The notes: generated by a model not told the origin, from the letters alone. A DNA stretch of 64,000 bases from Adiantum capillus-veneris (GCA_014529385.2 CM043956.1:62697120-62761119), one strand, 5' to 3'. Positions 36,839-48,842 are shown, counted from the stretch's first letter. A program made the numbers and translations.

Positions 36839-38903
36839 TTGGCTATATCATCAGCTATAAACCAAGAAGGTCCATGCTATGAGTGTGGAGGTGACCATTG
36901 GGCACAAAGTTGTCCAAACAAGGGTCCACAAATCAAATTATTTGTATTCTGTGAACGTTGTGGGATTGACCATCTATGCCAACACTGTGCTAAAAATCCA
37001 AACTACATAGGGAAAGCAACAATGAATGTTGTAGGCATGATGCCTTCTTCAAGTGGATCTGAGATAGAACCCACCATTCCTTTAAACGTGATGACTCGAG
37101 CTCAAGCTCAAGAAGCTGCCAAAAACAAACCACCTGAAAAAGCCACATTGCTTGTTCAAACAGAATTTGAGAACATATCGGTGAGAACCTTCGGAAGAAG
37201 ATCATGGAAAGGCAAACGAGACAAAATGAAAGCAAAGAGACTGAAGGAGAAAGCGGCTTTGGAAACTGAACTGAATCAAACAAAAGAGCAGCTTAGACAT
37301 GAGCAAGAAAGCAAGAAAAACGCAAAGGGACCTACAAAGTCAAAGGCTAACTCGGGAGGTTCAGTCTTGGTGGACAAAGTCTTTGAACCTTTGGATGCAA
37401 TCTTGAAAGCTTATGATGTTAGGTTAAAGACCAACCAAACCCAAGAGGATAGATGGCTGACGTATCCTCATCCAAGGTATGAAAAAGAGAGGTTGCAAAT
37501 GTGCAAGGAGCTCATCCAAAAGTCCGAAGCTCTTATGGAACCACATGTTCCAGATGCTCCGAAAATGGATCTGCTAATCCGCGATAAAGTCCAGGAATTG
37601 GAGAGCCAAGGTATTGTAAACAAAGAGGAGGAGCTAGGAGTTGATGCATCTTTAGATACACGGGAAGTAGCCAATACCATAGATGGGGTGGGCTCACAAC
37701 CAATGATTCCTATTCCAGAGGTAGAAGAACCGTGGCCACAATCCTTGTGGGAATCAATTAGGAACCAAAAAGATGGTAGTGCTACTTTACAGTCAGCACC
37801 TATCCCTGAGATAAACATGGATCACAAATTTTTCCCATGAGATATACGATCTTTATATGGGTATGTCGGATCTGTCGCATCTGAAGAGAGTAAACCACGC
37901 TCTCTAAAGACTTTGCCATCTTTCATAGGAGAACTCGAAACAAAATCGGAGGTTAAAATGTTACCTTCTCAGTGGAAAGCCATACCACAAATGATGAATA
38001 CCAAGAGCTTGCATGAATTGATGTCTTCTCCTATACAATGCATACTTTATCTCTCAGAACTACTAAAAATTAGACCGCATCTATGGGGCCAAATGAGCAA
38101 AAACCTGGAGAACATGGGGTTGAAAATCCCTTTATATGACCAACTTGCTGAAAAAAACATGGATGACACCTTGCCTAAGAAACCACAGACAAAGCCAGTA
38201 CCAGTAAATAAGGTGGGTGACTACTGTGAAGGAGAAGAAGGAAACACCACCTTGCCACTTGAGTACAAAGGAGTAAAGACGGTTTCTATATTAGATAGTG
38301 GGGCAGGAATTGCCAATGCAACCAAAGAGATATGGAAAAAATGGGGAAAGACTGCTCTTAGGAAAAAGTCGAATGAAAATTCAATTAGCGGATGGATACA
38401 CGGAGAAATCGATTGGAATATTAGAACAAATCATTGTATCCTCGTGTGGCATCGAGTATGAGCACACCTTTGCCATAATGAATTTTGACAAGAGCAGCAA
38501 CTTTGATACCATATTGGGCAAACCATTCATGCGTCAGCTCAAAATGGTACAAGACTGGGGCTATGACTATATCTACTTGAGACACAAAGAGGTCACTTCA
38601 AAAATTAGTGTCAAAGATCATTGTTATAGAGATGTAAAACGAACCCCGGGGGAAGAAATAAACTCCACAACTAATTTTGAAAGCGAAGCGCGTATTTGGA
38701 TGTACGAAGCTCCTGAGAGTGGAAGTCTTAGAAAGGATGATTGCATCCTAGAGCGTTCAATAGAAGATGAGGCATATGTACCAGATCCATTTCCAGAGGA
38801 GTTATTTGAACCCTTTGGATGGGATCAAATACTGGCCACTCTTGATGTGTGTGTGAATGAGGCGACCCTGACTAAATTTTCAATGAAGATGGGTATGATA
38901 TAA
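36839..38903 (+). pseudogene. Zinc-knuckle and retroviral-type aspartic protease region, broken
   Basis: Begins with two more C-X2-C-X3-H-X4-C knuckles (CYECGGDHWAQSC and CERCGIDHLCQHC), then a Lys/Glu coiled-coil-like segment (about 37190-37340). A TGA at 37838 interrupts one frame, which resumes to 38461. The protease active-site motif SILDSGAG lies near 38290, and a frame change near 38350-38460 leads to its C-terminal part (DTILGKPFMRQLK near 38505, then WGYDYIYLRH). There is no RT, RNase H or integrase downstream, so the element is gag-protease only and must have depended on enzymes from elsewhere. Confidence 0.65.
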
Positions 38904-38923
38904 CTCCCTTATTTACAATAAAG

Positions 38924-39526
38924 GTGTTGAAGGAAGCTAATAAAGTTTGCGAGTGTGAAAGTAGAAAATGTGAAACGGATAGCTATGACTTGGAGAATGA
39001 GACAAAAACAAAAACAAAGGAAGCAGAGCAACCACAAGAATATGTCATCATTGACATACCTGAAGAAACAACAAAAGCTGTTTCAAAGAAGCCGACTCCA
39101 CAAAAAGTGCAAATGAAAGCAGATAAAGGAAAAACGTTTCCAAGCTCAACATCAAATGTTCAAAAAATGCAAGATCAAAAGAAGAACAGGGACAAAGAAG
39201 AAGATTAATTGTCTCCTACAATGATCAAATTCAGCATATGCGGAGAAATAGGACTTAAAATCACATGTTTAGCTGTGATAGATCCTGAAGCAACAAAGAA
39301 TCTAATGAATTATGGAACATGGATAATGATGGGAAAGCCACCAATCAAAGAGCTAGAGGAGATAGTCTACACAAGTTCTACAATGCCAATTCCTAGCTTC
39401 GGAGTGGCAGAAGCCATACTCAAGTTGAGTACTAGGGAGTACAAGGATATTTTCCACATAATCAACTCCCATCACATCAAGGAGAGTCTAGTCTTGACAG
39501 AAAGCTGGAGGAACGTCTTCTTTTGA
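38924..39526 (+). pseudogene. Charged linker and possible second protease-like fold, single stop between
   Basis: 38924-39208 encodes a Lys/Glu-rich, probably disordered stretch; a TAA ends it, and the same frame stays open from 39209 to 39526. The latter has the layout of a degenerate retroviral protease: ITCLAVIDPEATKNLM where a D-S/T-G motif would be, and LVLTESWRN where ILG.PW.. would be. No catalytic triplet is present. This is a weak, by-eye resemblance. Confidence 0.35.
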
Positions 39527-39727
39527 CAACAATCAAAAGCCGCAACAACAACACCATCAAAAGCCCCAAAAGCAACTCAAGTCAATGCAAAAAAGGAGCA
39601 ACCAACCATCACGGAAAAAGCAAAGGTAAACACTGAAGTATATCAACCTTGCAAGACGACTTTACCCTCAACGAGCCTCCATAAAAACTCCCATGAAGCC
39701 TCTACATCAAGAGCCAAACCATCAACA
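39527..39727 (+). other. Lys/Gln/Thr-rich low-complexity stretch, no clear frame
   Basis: CAACAACAAC- and AAAGC-rich sequence continuing the compositional bias of the flanking frames. It is probably coding DNA that has lost its frame. Confidence 0.4.
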
Positions 39728-40818
39728 ATGCAATGGAAACCAAAGCAAAAATTCTACCAACCAAAGTTTCCATCACAAAAAAACATCCAAAAGAAGCCAA
39801 AGAATGTCAATCAAGTGTTGGTATCCAAAGAGCACATCAAAGTCAAAGACCCAGTTTGGATACATGAAGCACAAGTTCAACCACAACAACAAAAGGTGAT
39901 AGGGTGGGTAGTATCAAATGAGTCAATCACTACTCAGGGCTACTTCCAAGGAAACGCTAATGTTTGGGCCAGAAAGCCTAAAGTAACAGCTTGGATCTAC
40001 TCACCTCAACCAAAGAGTTCTACAAAGAGCAAGACGAGCGATAAACGCAAGACAAACAACTCAATCAGGAGAAAGAACTACGACAAAAGGCAAAAGCAAA
40101 AATCAAAGCAACAAGGAATGCGACAAGTTTGGATACCAAAGTCATACCTCAAACAAGCTACCCAAGCTATACAATGAAAACAGGTGCAGCAATACATAAT
40201 TCTAGTCAAGCTACTCAAAGCACAAGGATTTTATGAAGGTAATACTCAAATATGGTTACCAAAAGTTGTAGCTCAGTCTGGAACAACCAAGAAAACCCAT
40301 GTAGCACAAGCAGAAGCTTCTATCCAAAGGCAAGCAATGATAAATAGCAACCAACAGAAGCCAATTGCAACCAAGTCTACGACAACCTCCAGATGGATGC
40401 CTCGTCTCGTCAACTACAAAAGCAAGGGTTTTACAATCATCAGGTTTGGATACCAAAGCTCAGTGTCCATCAAATTATAGAAGAAGGTAAAATGCCAAAG
40501 GCAGTCACACAAAGACCACCAACAAGCTGGGTTCCAAAATCGCTTGTGGAAACTCAATCACACAGAGCCCACACATATCGACAACCACTTCTCATGGGAG
40601 ATAAATCAAAAGCTACATCAGTCCCTACAAGAGCTGAAAGACTTGTTTCACAAAGCAATGTGAACATACGCCAAGCAAGTCAAGAGGAGCCAAAACTTGC
40701 CAACCTACTCGACAAAATGGTGGCATCCAAAGAACAACACAGTGGAAAAGGCTTGAATTTCAAGAACTTATGGAATTGGGTTTCTGGCCTTAAACAGGTA
40801 AGCCCAAGTTGCCATTAA
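39728..40818 (+). pseudogene. Lys/Gln-rich protein region with repeated Q-x-W-x-P-K motifs
   Basis: Three open stretches (39728-40177, 40184-40480 in the same frame after one stop, and 40393-40818 in another frame) carry a recurring short motif: VWIHEAQ, GYFQGNANVWARK, VWIPKSYLK, GFYEGNTQIWLPK, GFYNHQVWIPK, TSWVPKSL. The pattern is roughly Q-G-F/Y-x(3-5)-Q-V-W-I-P-K. No enzyme domain is seen. Basic, glutamine-rich composition suggests a nucleic-acid-binding or structural role, but the function is unknown. It lies in the position where pol would be in a complete element. Confidence 0.5.
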
Positions 40819-42048
40819 AAATACATGACATAAAAGTCAGAGTGGGGCAGCTAAGCCATTAAATGAGCAAGGTGTTAGTCCCAAACTTTCATGTAATATT
40901 ATCTGTGGTCTAAGCGTCTTAGCTATTCTAGGTACTGCTCAAGCTGGAAGAGTTGAGCATAATTACGTTGTGTTGCTCATGCTGGTATAGGTGAGCATAA
41001 GAGTCAAAGTCATTGTAGTACAATGGTAAGTGAAGGAGGAAGTTCAAAAGACACTCACGCACTCAACATAGTGAGATATGAGTGTAAAAGCTTCTACATC
41101 GAAAACCCTTCTTGGAAACGTGGAAGCTATTGAGACGTCCTTTGGTGTCACATGTGCTACATTTGTTCCTTGAAGCACCCATCAACTCCATCTCTTACAC
41201 TGCATGCTTTTGTTTGAAAATTTCTCTTAAGCATATAGAGTGTCCCATAATTGGCACTTGCATTAGGCACTCTTCCTTTATTTCTCCCAAGCACTCACCT
41301 TGCATGACAAGTACGTCAAGTCCAAATGTTCAACTCCAATAAAAGCGTATACCAAAGGCACTTTTTTCCACCGGGTTTTTTTCCCTTTGATCATCCAGGT
41401 TTTAAGACCCTGATCTAGAAACTCATCGACGTCTTGTATATATTCCTTCTACATCGACAATAAGGAAATGGCTACCCAAATCAATCGACAACGACTTGGA
41501 GCAAAAATTACATGTCTCCATATGCTTATCAAGAGAATCTTTTATCTCCAAGGTCGCCAACAAAGCTCCATCAAACAATGGCAAGTTAAATAATGGCCTA
41601 CAATGACAAGCAATGACAAATTCTGCAAGTGAGTCATCAACAACAATCAAAAGTAGCTCACATAGTGCTTCAACATTGGTGACCTATTCTATAGACAACT
41701 CAAATTACAGTGGACATAGAAAGCATACCCATCATAAACTCCATGCCACAAAGAGCATTGGTTCTATAAACTCAAAAGCATTAAAATCCTTCTTCATGGT
41801 GGCCAAGACTGGAAACAAAGAGGCGAATGCACATCAAGAAGAAAAGTTGCCTCAAAAATCACAGATCAAAGATCAAATCATGTATCAACAACATGGCAGA
41901 TATGAATCACTCAAGGAAGGGGGAGCGTCATCAATGACAAAGCACTTCCCAAGCCAAAGACCAACCTTGAAGACGAAGCTGAAGACAACCTTATGACAAG
42001 ACTGCACAAGGTCGTGTCAAGGGACGACACAAATTAGGAAGGGGAAAA
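40819..42048 (+). other. 3' noncoding part of the gag-protease element, with PPT
   Basis: No clear gene. The string CCACCGGGTTTTTTTCCCTTT near 41371 followed by AGGTTTTAAGAC resembles the pyrimidine-rich segment found upstream of the PPT in many plant LTR elements. A polypurine tract AGGAAGGGGAAAA ends at 42048. Confidence 0.45.
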
Positions 42049-42850
42049 TGTTTAAGGACAGATCAAACGCGCGTCCACCTAGTCGGACACGTAGCCGAAC
42101 ACCACATTTATAGTTTATTATTTTGTCGAGCTAGTGTAGTAATACTCTGTGTAAATCCTGATTCCAGAGTAGTGGATCAATTCCTTGAGCTATAATTCTA
42201 TCATGATGATTGTAAAGGTCCATATGAGTCGGCCACTGGCCATTTAGAAATACCTAGGTATAAATGTCAATAACCTTAATGTGAAAAGAGGGCTTATTTA
42301 TAGAAGAAGAAAGGAGCTCTGAAAATGTACGCTCAAGCTACGAGCTGCTCCAAACTTGTAATTATCGCAACTAATGATTTGGTAATCCGTTTTCGATTCA
42401 GAAACTTGCATTGTGTTTCTCTCTCTTTGCTCTTTAATTCAAGTGTAAGCATTTTCAGTTTTGTTGAGGTTCACGACTACGTGTCTATGAGCTGTAAATG
42501 TAGATTTGAGTGCTTAAATCATTATTTATAGTCGTTTTCACCATAGGAGAGTGTTCCTAGACCATAGGCCGGCCTTTTTGGATAGTTCTATTGCAGTTTC
42601 AGGACCTTTTTCATGATGAATTGTGATTTTGGTACCTTGTTGGATTGCGATCATACTTGCTAGGATAGAGCCCCTAGGTGTCCTAGACCTCCTCCTAAAG
42701 TTTCATTGCATTTCGAGTCCATTCGAGTGCCAAAATGGCGTGATGACCTAGAGGTGTGAGAAAGGACATAGGCAAATTTCCTGATCATTGAGTGTTGGTT
42801 TGCTTGTAGAGTTGTTGTGTTTGTTTGTTAAGGTTCACTTCTTGAGATTG
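42049..42850 (+). mobile_element. Candidate 3' LTR of the gag-protease element (right end unknown)
   Basis: Starts TGTTTAAGGACA directly after the polypurine tract. It contains a TATA-like TATTTATA at 42295-42302 and a T-rich 3' half. No second copy exists in the window, so the length is a guess and the identity rests on position and the PPT. Confidence 0.4.
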
Positions 42851-43084
42851 ACGATCTCAAAGAGTCTCCATGCCCCATCCGAGTCACTTTCCCTAAGTAT
42901 TGACATTATGTTAGTGCCAGAAAGCTATTCTGCAGACGTCCAAATCATGGCAATCCACTAACACTCCCTTACATCTATATAAGGGAGGCCTTCTCTATGA
43001 GCCATGACACACACACACACATTGAAGGATCAGTAGCCCCTTGTATTCCTACTTGTTCTAGTTGTGCATATTGGCTTGCCAATA
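42851..43084 (+). promoter_or_regulatory. TATA-containing leader, probably the LTR end of the copia fragment
   Basis: CTATATAAGGGAGG at 42976-42989 looks like a strong plant TATA box, followed by a CA run at 43008-43021. It lies about 0.1 kb upstream of copia gag-like sequence on the same strand. LTR boundaries were not identified. Confidence 0.4.
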
Positions 43085-43688
43085 TGAGATGCACAATCAC
43101 ACCAAAATTCAAAATTTAAAAATCAACTTGCTATTAAGAAACTTGTTGACAAAGAGAAGGTGGAGACCTTTATGAAATGGATTAAGGGATCTCCAAGATC
43201 AATTATGGTGTGGCTATTTCTTCAAAAGATTTAGCTCGACGCTGCATTCACATCCTTCCAGCAAGATATGATGGTCTTTTACGGAACTCAACACTCAAGT
43301 TCGTCCAACCCCTCTTATGTTTGACATATTGAGTGCAATGTTTCTTGAAGAGGAGCTATGACTTAGGACAAAGGAGATGGTGGGGGTGATGTTACTTTCA
43401 TAGCCAGCAAAAGGGGACTACATCAAACACCTCTAAGAAGAAGACCAAGAAGAAGAAATTTTCAAGTAGCGTTTTTTATTGTGGCAAGAAAGGTCATGTT
43501 GTCAAAGACTGCAAAAAGAATAAAGCACACGAGAGGAATGGCTCCATGAAAGCTTCTTGGAAGGAAAAAGAATCTGCCAACAATGTTGAGGTAGACCAAG
43601 GATGGCAAGGGTGATGCTACTTTCACAGCCAACAAGGGGACTACGTCAAATACGTTTAAGTAGAAGACCAAGAAGAAGAAATTTTTAG
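43085..43688 (+). pseudogene. Ty1/copia gag fragment (left part, interrupted by an insertion)
   Basis: Broken frames encode copia gag-like sequence and a zinc knuckle (Y/C-CGKKGHVVKDC at about 43478-43512). A neighbouring segment is duplicated: GGTGATGTTACTTTCATAGCC near 43386 and GGTGATGCTACTTTCACAGCC near 43610, both followed by ACCAAGAAGAAGAAATTTT. The sequence stops at 43692 where a 7.8-kb element begins and resumes at 51529. Confidence 0.65.
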
Positions 43689-43692
43689 GTAG
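43689..43692. other. Target-site duplication, left copy (GTAG)
   Basis: GTAG directly abuts the TG end of the left LTR. The same four bases follow the CA end of the right LTR at 51525-51528. Confidence 0.75.
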
Positions 43693-43867
43693 TGAAGGCG
43701 GTCCGGGGCGGGCAACAAGAAGAGTGGCCTCTAAGCACTCTTCTAGGCTCCCGTGCTGCTCAATTGGGTTGGGGTTGGAAAAAACAGCAAACACACACAC
43801 AAACTCGCAACCTAACCTTACACAAATTTGGGACACCACCTCGTTTTGGATGCGAACTAGGACGCGT

Positions 43868-43944
<77 letters not shown>

Positions 43945-46353
43945 GATAGTGCTCGGGCTGCTTTGAAATGTATCGGCAATGATCAAGCAAACACAATTAT
44001 ATATGTAAGAGAGAGAGAGAAGGGGGAGGGGATGCTTGTTGCATTAATACCTTCTTACAAATCTGTCACGACCAATAAAAGTGAGATTAGTATTTGTTCA
44101 ACATAGCTTGAGTAAATTACACCACAACACATCACAAGAAAAGCCACCCCAATCAATGTCTTAAGGCCAGGGGAGTCCTCTCCACCCTGTTGCCCTCTTA
44201 CAGTATGTGGAATTTATGGTTGAATTGATGACAACACCCAGAGACAAGCTATCAAGAACTTTAAAAAACACCAAAACACTTACACATCATTGTTGTCCAT
44301 TACTTTACGTTGGAAGAGAGACAAAGTATCCAGCTTAGTCCAAATCCACCCTCCTTGATTCAGCAAATGTTGGGCTTACACTAGTAGGAGAAATGATAGA
44401 TTTCCTACTCTCAATTGAATGATCACTCTCTCTTACAATGGCATAGAGTTCCCTTCTAATCACCCCTAATACAACACATGCATATGCATAAGACAATGAG
44501 CTTCCACTCAAGAGCTCCTTCTAGAGAGGTTGAGCTTGGCTTCTCAAGCTATAGCATAGTGCTCTTGCTTATGGCTCTCCCACTTTTGTGCTAGCTCCAT
44601 CCTCCTTTTATAGCAATTTTGAGGACTAGGGTTACTCCTCTAACCATGGTTGGGTTAGATTTTCGGCACTTATCTAATTTCTTTTGCTTGAAATTATCAA
44701 GAAGTTGGTGGGGATAGATGAAGAAGAGAGAGAGGAGAGAAGTGGATGTGATAGGACTTTTCATAGTAGGTTAGTGTTAGTAAATTAGTAGAGTTAGTAT
44801 TTTTATTAATTTACAAATGGAATTGGATATTTACAATGGAAGTATCCAAATAGGATACAAATAAGGAAGAAAAAACTCTTAATAGGTAAGAAAATATGGA
44901 TTTCTTACAATGTTGATGCTCCAAGTGTCTTGAGTAGGGTCAATTTTGACGCTTGTTGACGGTCCACTAGCTTTGACGGTATGTTTTTTCTCCACTCTTG
45001 ACCTTCCTTGGGAGCCAAGATAAGTGAACATGAGTAATCAATCACCATGATGCTGTCTTTCAAGAGAAGAAGCTGAATTTTGTGGGTTTTTTTTTATAGA
45101 CATGGGTAATATGGATGAGGAAAAATGAGACTAGGTGGTCAATTTTGGAATGGAAGTGTGTGTAGGAGACATGAGTTCACCATGGTTTCTCTTATTCTTC
45201 AAGGTTGAGAAGAAGGTGAGTAGGGTGCAAAGAGGAGTGGTGAGAGAGGTGGGGATGATGAGTGGAGAAGTGTGTGTGAAAGAGAAAAATGATAAAGTGG
45301 AAGAGGGAGTGTGGTTGCATAGCATGGGCAAACTGGAGTCCACCAATAAAATCATAGCTCACAGCTCGTAGCTCAACAAAATATGAAAAAATTTGAGGTG
45401 AAATTTCAGCTCACGAGCTACAACTTTTGTTTGTATCACCTTTTCCAATTCGGGGAGCATGTGATCTTTAAAAATTCAACAAAACCGACTATTTTTTTCC
45501 ACTGCACAAAATCCTTGTGAGGTCCTTCTTTGGATGATTCTTTTGAATACCTCCAAGAGTGAGCTCCCCATGGTGCATGCATGCATGCCACATACCCTTG
45601 ACCTTATTTGGTAGGTCTATCATTGAAGATATTGTTGAGATCATGATATAAGTGAATAGTACAACCAAGAAAATCAAATATTGAGGGGTCTAAAAAAATA
45701 TGTACATGTCAAATATAAATAATATAGGTGGAAAAAATATAAAGGGGTCAAAATAAATCTCTCTCATTATAAGTCCACCATAAAAAGATGAATATTTTTG
45801 GTGGTCTAATTTATGAGAGTAATAGAGAATAGATGTAAGAAGGAAAAAATCACAATAGTGAAAAAATATACACATAAATAAAACTAGTTTTTTTGGATTT
45901 TTATTGGAATGGAATTACAACAAAAATAAGAGAAGCTTGCATGAAATTATTTTTGTATGGAATAAAGAGTATGCAAAATGGTAAGAAAAAATATGGTAAT
46001 GGTGAGTCAATGTACATAGCATAAATAACACACCATAGGTAGAAATATTTAAATAAATATCAAAATAATTATGAAAAATCCTTTTATTTAGGCCCTATAT
46101 ACAATGAAATATTTATACACAAATGGGTCATAATATACTTATAATTTTTTATTTTTTTTATTTTTTTTTATTTTTTGCTCAACTAGCCCAATGACTAGTT
46201 AATTGAGGGTTTTTAAGAAGATATGGGAAAAGTCCCCTAACTCACACACGCCTATGTATAGTGAAATGGTAGGGATAACCAAAATGTTTGAGTGATTTGA
46301 TAGGGTGAGGTAGCTTACTATGGCAATTATGGAAAGCCGAAAAACGGCTATCA
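43693..46353 (-). repeat. 3' LTR of the gag-only element
   Basis: A 2,661-bp copy. It holds a (GA)34 tract at 43871-43938 and a TATA box (CTATAAAAGG on the minus strand, 44604-44613). Small frames inside it are duplicated in the other LTR and are not genes. Confidence 0.92.
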
Positions 46354-46370
46354 TTAGCCCCCCCCATAGA
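46354..46370 (-). other. Polypurine tract of the gag-only element
   Basis: Minus-strand ATGGGGGGGGCTAA lies directly upstream of the 3' LTR; the G-run corresponds to eight C at 46358-46365. Confidence 0.65.
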
Positions 46371-46471
46371 TAATGGTACATTCATGTACCATTTATCCGA
46401 CCATACAACATGTAGATTGTGTAACGTCTGTCTTTGTCTGCTCTCATCTTTGAAGAACCTTTGTTGTATGA

Positions 46472-47290
46472 TTAAAAACCTTGTGTGATATGAAAGGTTC
46501 TCAAAGCCAATAGCAGGATGTAATGAAGTGACTGAGTAAACCTCCTCCATTGAGAAAGTTTCCATAAGCACCCCCCAGGATCAAAGATCTTGAAATATCT
46601 TTCCCAAAGAGAGATGTATGGTATGGAATCACTTACTGATTTCAGTTGAAGAAACTTGTAGATTTGATTGTTGTCCATCATTGCATCTATCACTATGAAT
46701 GTGATATAAAAGATTGGTTGCTCTTCCTCCTGTGTAAAGTTGATGTATCTGCTACGATCTTCAAGAGCTTGTATGAGCAAATTCCTGAACTGTAGCTCAT
46801 AAAATTCATTCAACCTAGGCAGGCTCATCAAGTCAAAAATTCTATGACCTTCATGATTTATGAAAGCTTGATCCATGCTTCCAACCGCTATTGGAAGATA
46901 TTGCAAATAGTTTACCACATAAGTAGATAATAGACGAAGGTTTCTATTGCTTCCAACACATTGGAAGAGAATAGATTTTGGTACTGATTGATGAAATATC
47001 CACATGTAGAAATCAACAAGTTGTTCATCTATGATGAAGACCAGAAGCATCACAATGTGTGACCTCCATACACCAAAGAACCAAATGTAGAAGGTTTGGA
47101 AACATCTGTTCATCACCAAGTATTCATGTCCTCTTCCACTTAAGAAGGTATGGTGCCCTCGATGAAAGGTATATGTGAAGAGAGGAGAAGTTGACTTTGA
47201 AGAGGTGAAACACAATGTGAAGAGGATTTGGGCTTGAAAAGTTTGGATTTTCTTGCTAAGAGATTGTCCCATGAATGAAGAGCCACCCAC
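46472..47290 (-). CDS. Uncharacterised 272-codon frame between gag and 3' LTR
   Basis: I do not recognise this protein. It is rich in aromatic residues and has one strongly hydrophobic stretch near residues 68-90 (FYIWFFGVW, IVMLLVFII). A more polar second half contains FINHEGHRIFDLMSLPRLNEF and EDRSRYINFTQEEEQP. Position after gag and the hydrophobic segment could suggest an envelope-like or chance frame. It may equally be noncoding interior sequence that happens to be open. Confidence 0.3.
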   Translation of the reverse strand: MGGSSFMGQSLSKKIQTFQAQILFTLCFTSSKSTSPLFTYTFHRGHHTFLSGRGHEYLVMNRCFQTFYIWFFGVWRSHIVMLLVFIIDEQLVDFYMWIFHQSVPKSILFQCVGSNRNLRLLSTYVVNYLQYLPIAVGSMDQAFINHEGHRIFDLMSLPRLNEFYELQFRNLLIQALEDRSRYINFTQEEEQPIFYITFIVIDAMMDNNQIYKFLQLKSVSDSIPYISLWERYFKIFDPGGCLWKLSQWRRFTQSLHYILLLALRTFHITQGF

Positions 47291-47319
47291 AAAACACCCT
47301 TGGAGAGAATGATACCCTT

Positions 47320-48546
47320 CTAACAGTTTCCTTTTATGATTTTATTTTTTACTACTCTCCCATGTTCTTCATCCCCTTCTAAACCCCCCCTTTGGCAAGG
47401 TTGTAACTCCTCACATTGTACCACCTCAAAGGTTGATGGATTACTGTCTGATTTTGTGAAAACTTTGGCTTCTTGCATGATAGGTTCCTCCATGCTTAAT
47501 ATACATGGGTCATACCAATGCTTTTCAACATCCTCAAACACTTCTTGAAGATCATCCTCACATGGATTCAACTTGGCATTCCATGTACACAATCATCTCT
47601 TTATAATCAATGTGGTCTATGATCTCCCCACCTATGATTTCATCTTCTTCTTCACTCTCTTCTTTTAAACGAGATACACTCTCAGAACATTCCATAAGAT
47701 CAAGGTTACCTTCAAGGTCTTCATTCTCCATAGAGTCATGTTGCACAAAAGCTTCGTCTGATCCTCCGCCAAAAGGTTGGATGTATCCATTATTGAATCA
47801 TCAATGCCATTTGAGATATCTTGTGTCGATTTTTGCATGCTTGTGATAAAGGTAGAAGAAAGAGATTCCACATTTGAATCTTGGCCACACACTTTAGCAC
47901 TTAAATAATCAGTTGGCATGTAAGTAACTTCTTCAACATTTGTCGGAGTAGAAGGAGAAAGGTATGGCAAAGGAGATGACTCCTTGATAGAAACACTTTC
48001 ATGATGGTTGGTTCTTCCAGCATGATGGAAACCATTTTTGATGTAGAAGTACTTGTGAAACTTCCTTCGGGCAATAGTGACCGCTTCTTCAAAGGTAGAG
48101 GGTCCACTACAAGTAACCTTAGTTTTTAGAAAAGGAGACAAACCCGAAATAAATTGCTCCATTTTTACATAATCTGGAAATGTAGAACTAAACCCATATC
48201 CTCCCCATTGACGAGAAAAAATATCCTCATAAGCATAGTAGTCTTCACCATGTTGTTGAAGTCTCCCTAATGAAGCCCATGCTTTCTCCGTTGTTGGAAA
48301 TTTAGAGAATATGGTCTTCAAAGCTTTGAAAATTTGGGTATACCCATCTTCAATCTCAGAAGACATACTCCAAAACCATTGCTCAGCGTTGCCTCTAAGG
48401 CATAGCAATAGAAAATCCCCTTTTTCAATGTCATCCCTTTTACCAAAGATATGACAAACCATTCTAAAATCAACAAGAAAATCATCAACATCTTCTTCTA
48501 GATTTTCGAGGAAGATTGGGATATCATCAAAGGTATAGCGTGTCAT
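47320..48546 (-). CDS. gag of the gag-only element, C-terminal part frameshifted
   Basis: Met at 48546, about 0.3 kb inside the 5' LTR end. The first 200 residues are a clear retrotransposon gag domain: FLVDFRMVCHIF, LLCLRGNAEQWFWSM, FKALKTIFSKFP, WASLGRLQQ, YVKMEQFISGLSPFLKTKV, TFEEAVTIARRK. The open frame ends at 47665. Glu-rich sequence continues in another frame from 47746 (SRLKEESEEEDE), and again from 47592 to 47320 (EDDLQEVFEDVEKHW), so the acidic tail appears frameshifted. No zinc knuckle, protease or RT follows. Gag would form particles and package RNA, with the missing enzymes supplied by another element. Confidence 0.8.
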
Positions 48547-48842
48547 AGTCTCTCAATGATAGAACCACACAAATATTAGTTCCAAACAATCATTTTCTCT
48601 CATGACATCAACTAACTACACAAAGTTTTGAAAGGTCTTTCAACATGAATTCTAGATTCTTATGTGAAAATGTTTTTTTCCTTTCTTATGTTATGCTAAT
48701 CCAAACCATATTCTAGATCAATTTTTGTTGCCTTGAAATTAAACTCGGTCATACAAGTTTTCATGATTCATATAATCTACTTGATTATGCTAAAATTCAA
48801 GCGTTTATGCAATACAACAACAATAAGCACAAAGTCATTCCT

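Noticed and set aside
42909-42963. TGTTAGTG...CACTAACA inverted pair, 55 bp, as a tiny LTR or MITE
   Set aside because: Only one short inverted pair, no target duplication, too short for an LTR. Probably chance or part of the copia LTR.
43692-43996. Frames encoding poly(Arg-Glu) or poly(Ser-Leu) around the GA repeat
   Set aside because: Translation of a dinucleotide repeat inside an LTR, duplicated at 48797-49159.
45131-45371. 74-78 codon frames duplicated at 50312-50552
   Set aside because: Both copies lie in the LTR U3 region upstream of the TATA box; identity reflects LTR duplication, not a gene family.
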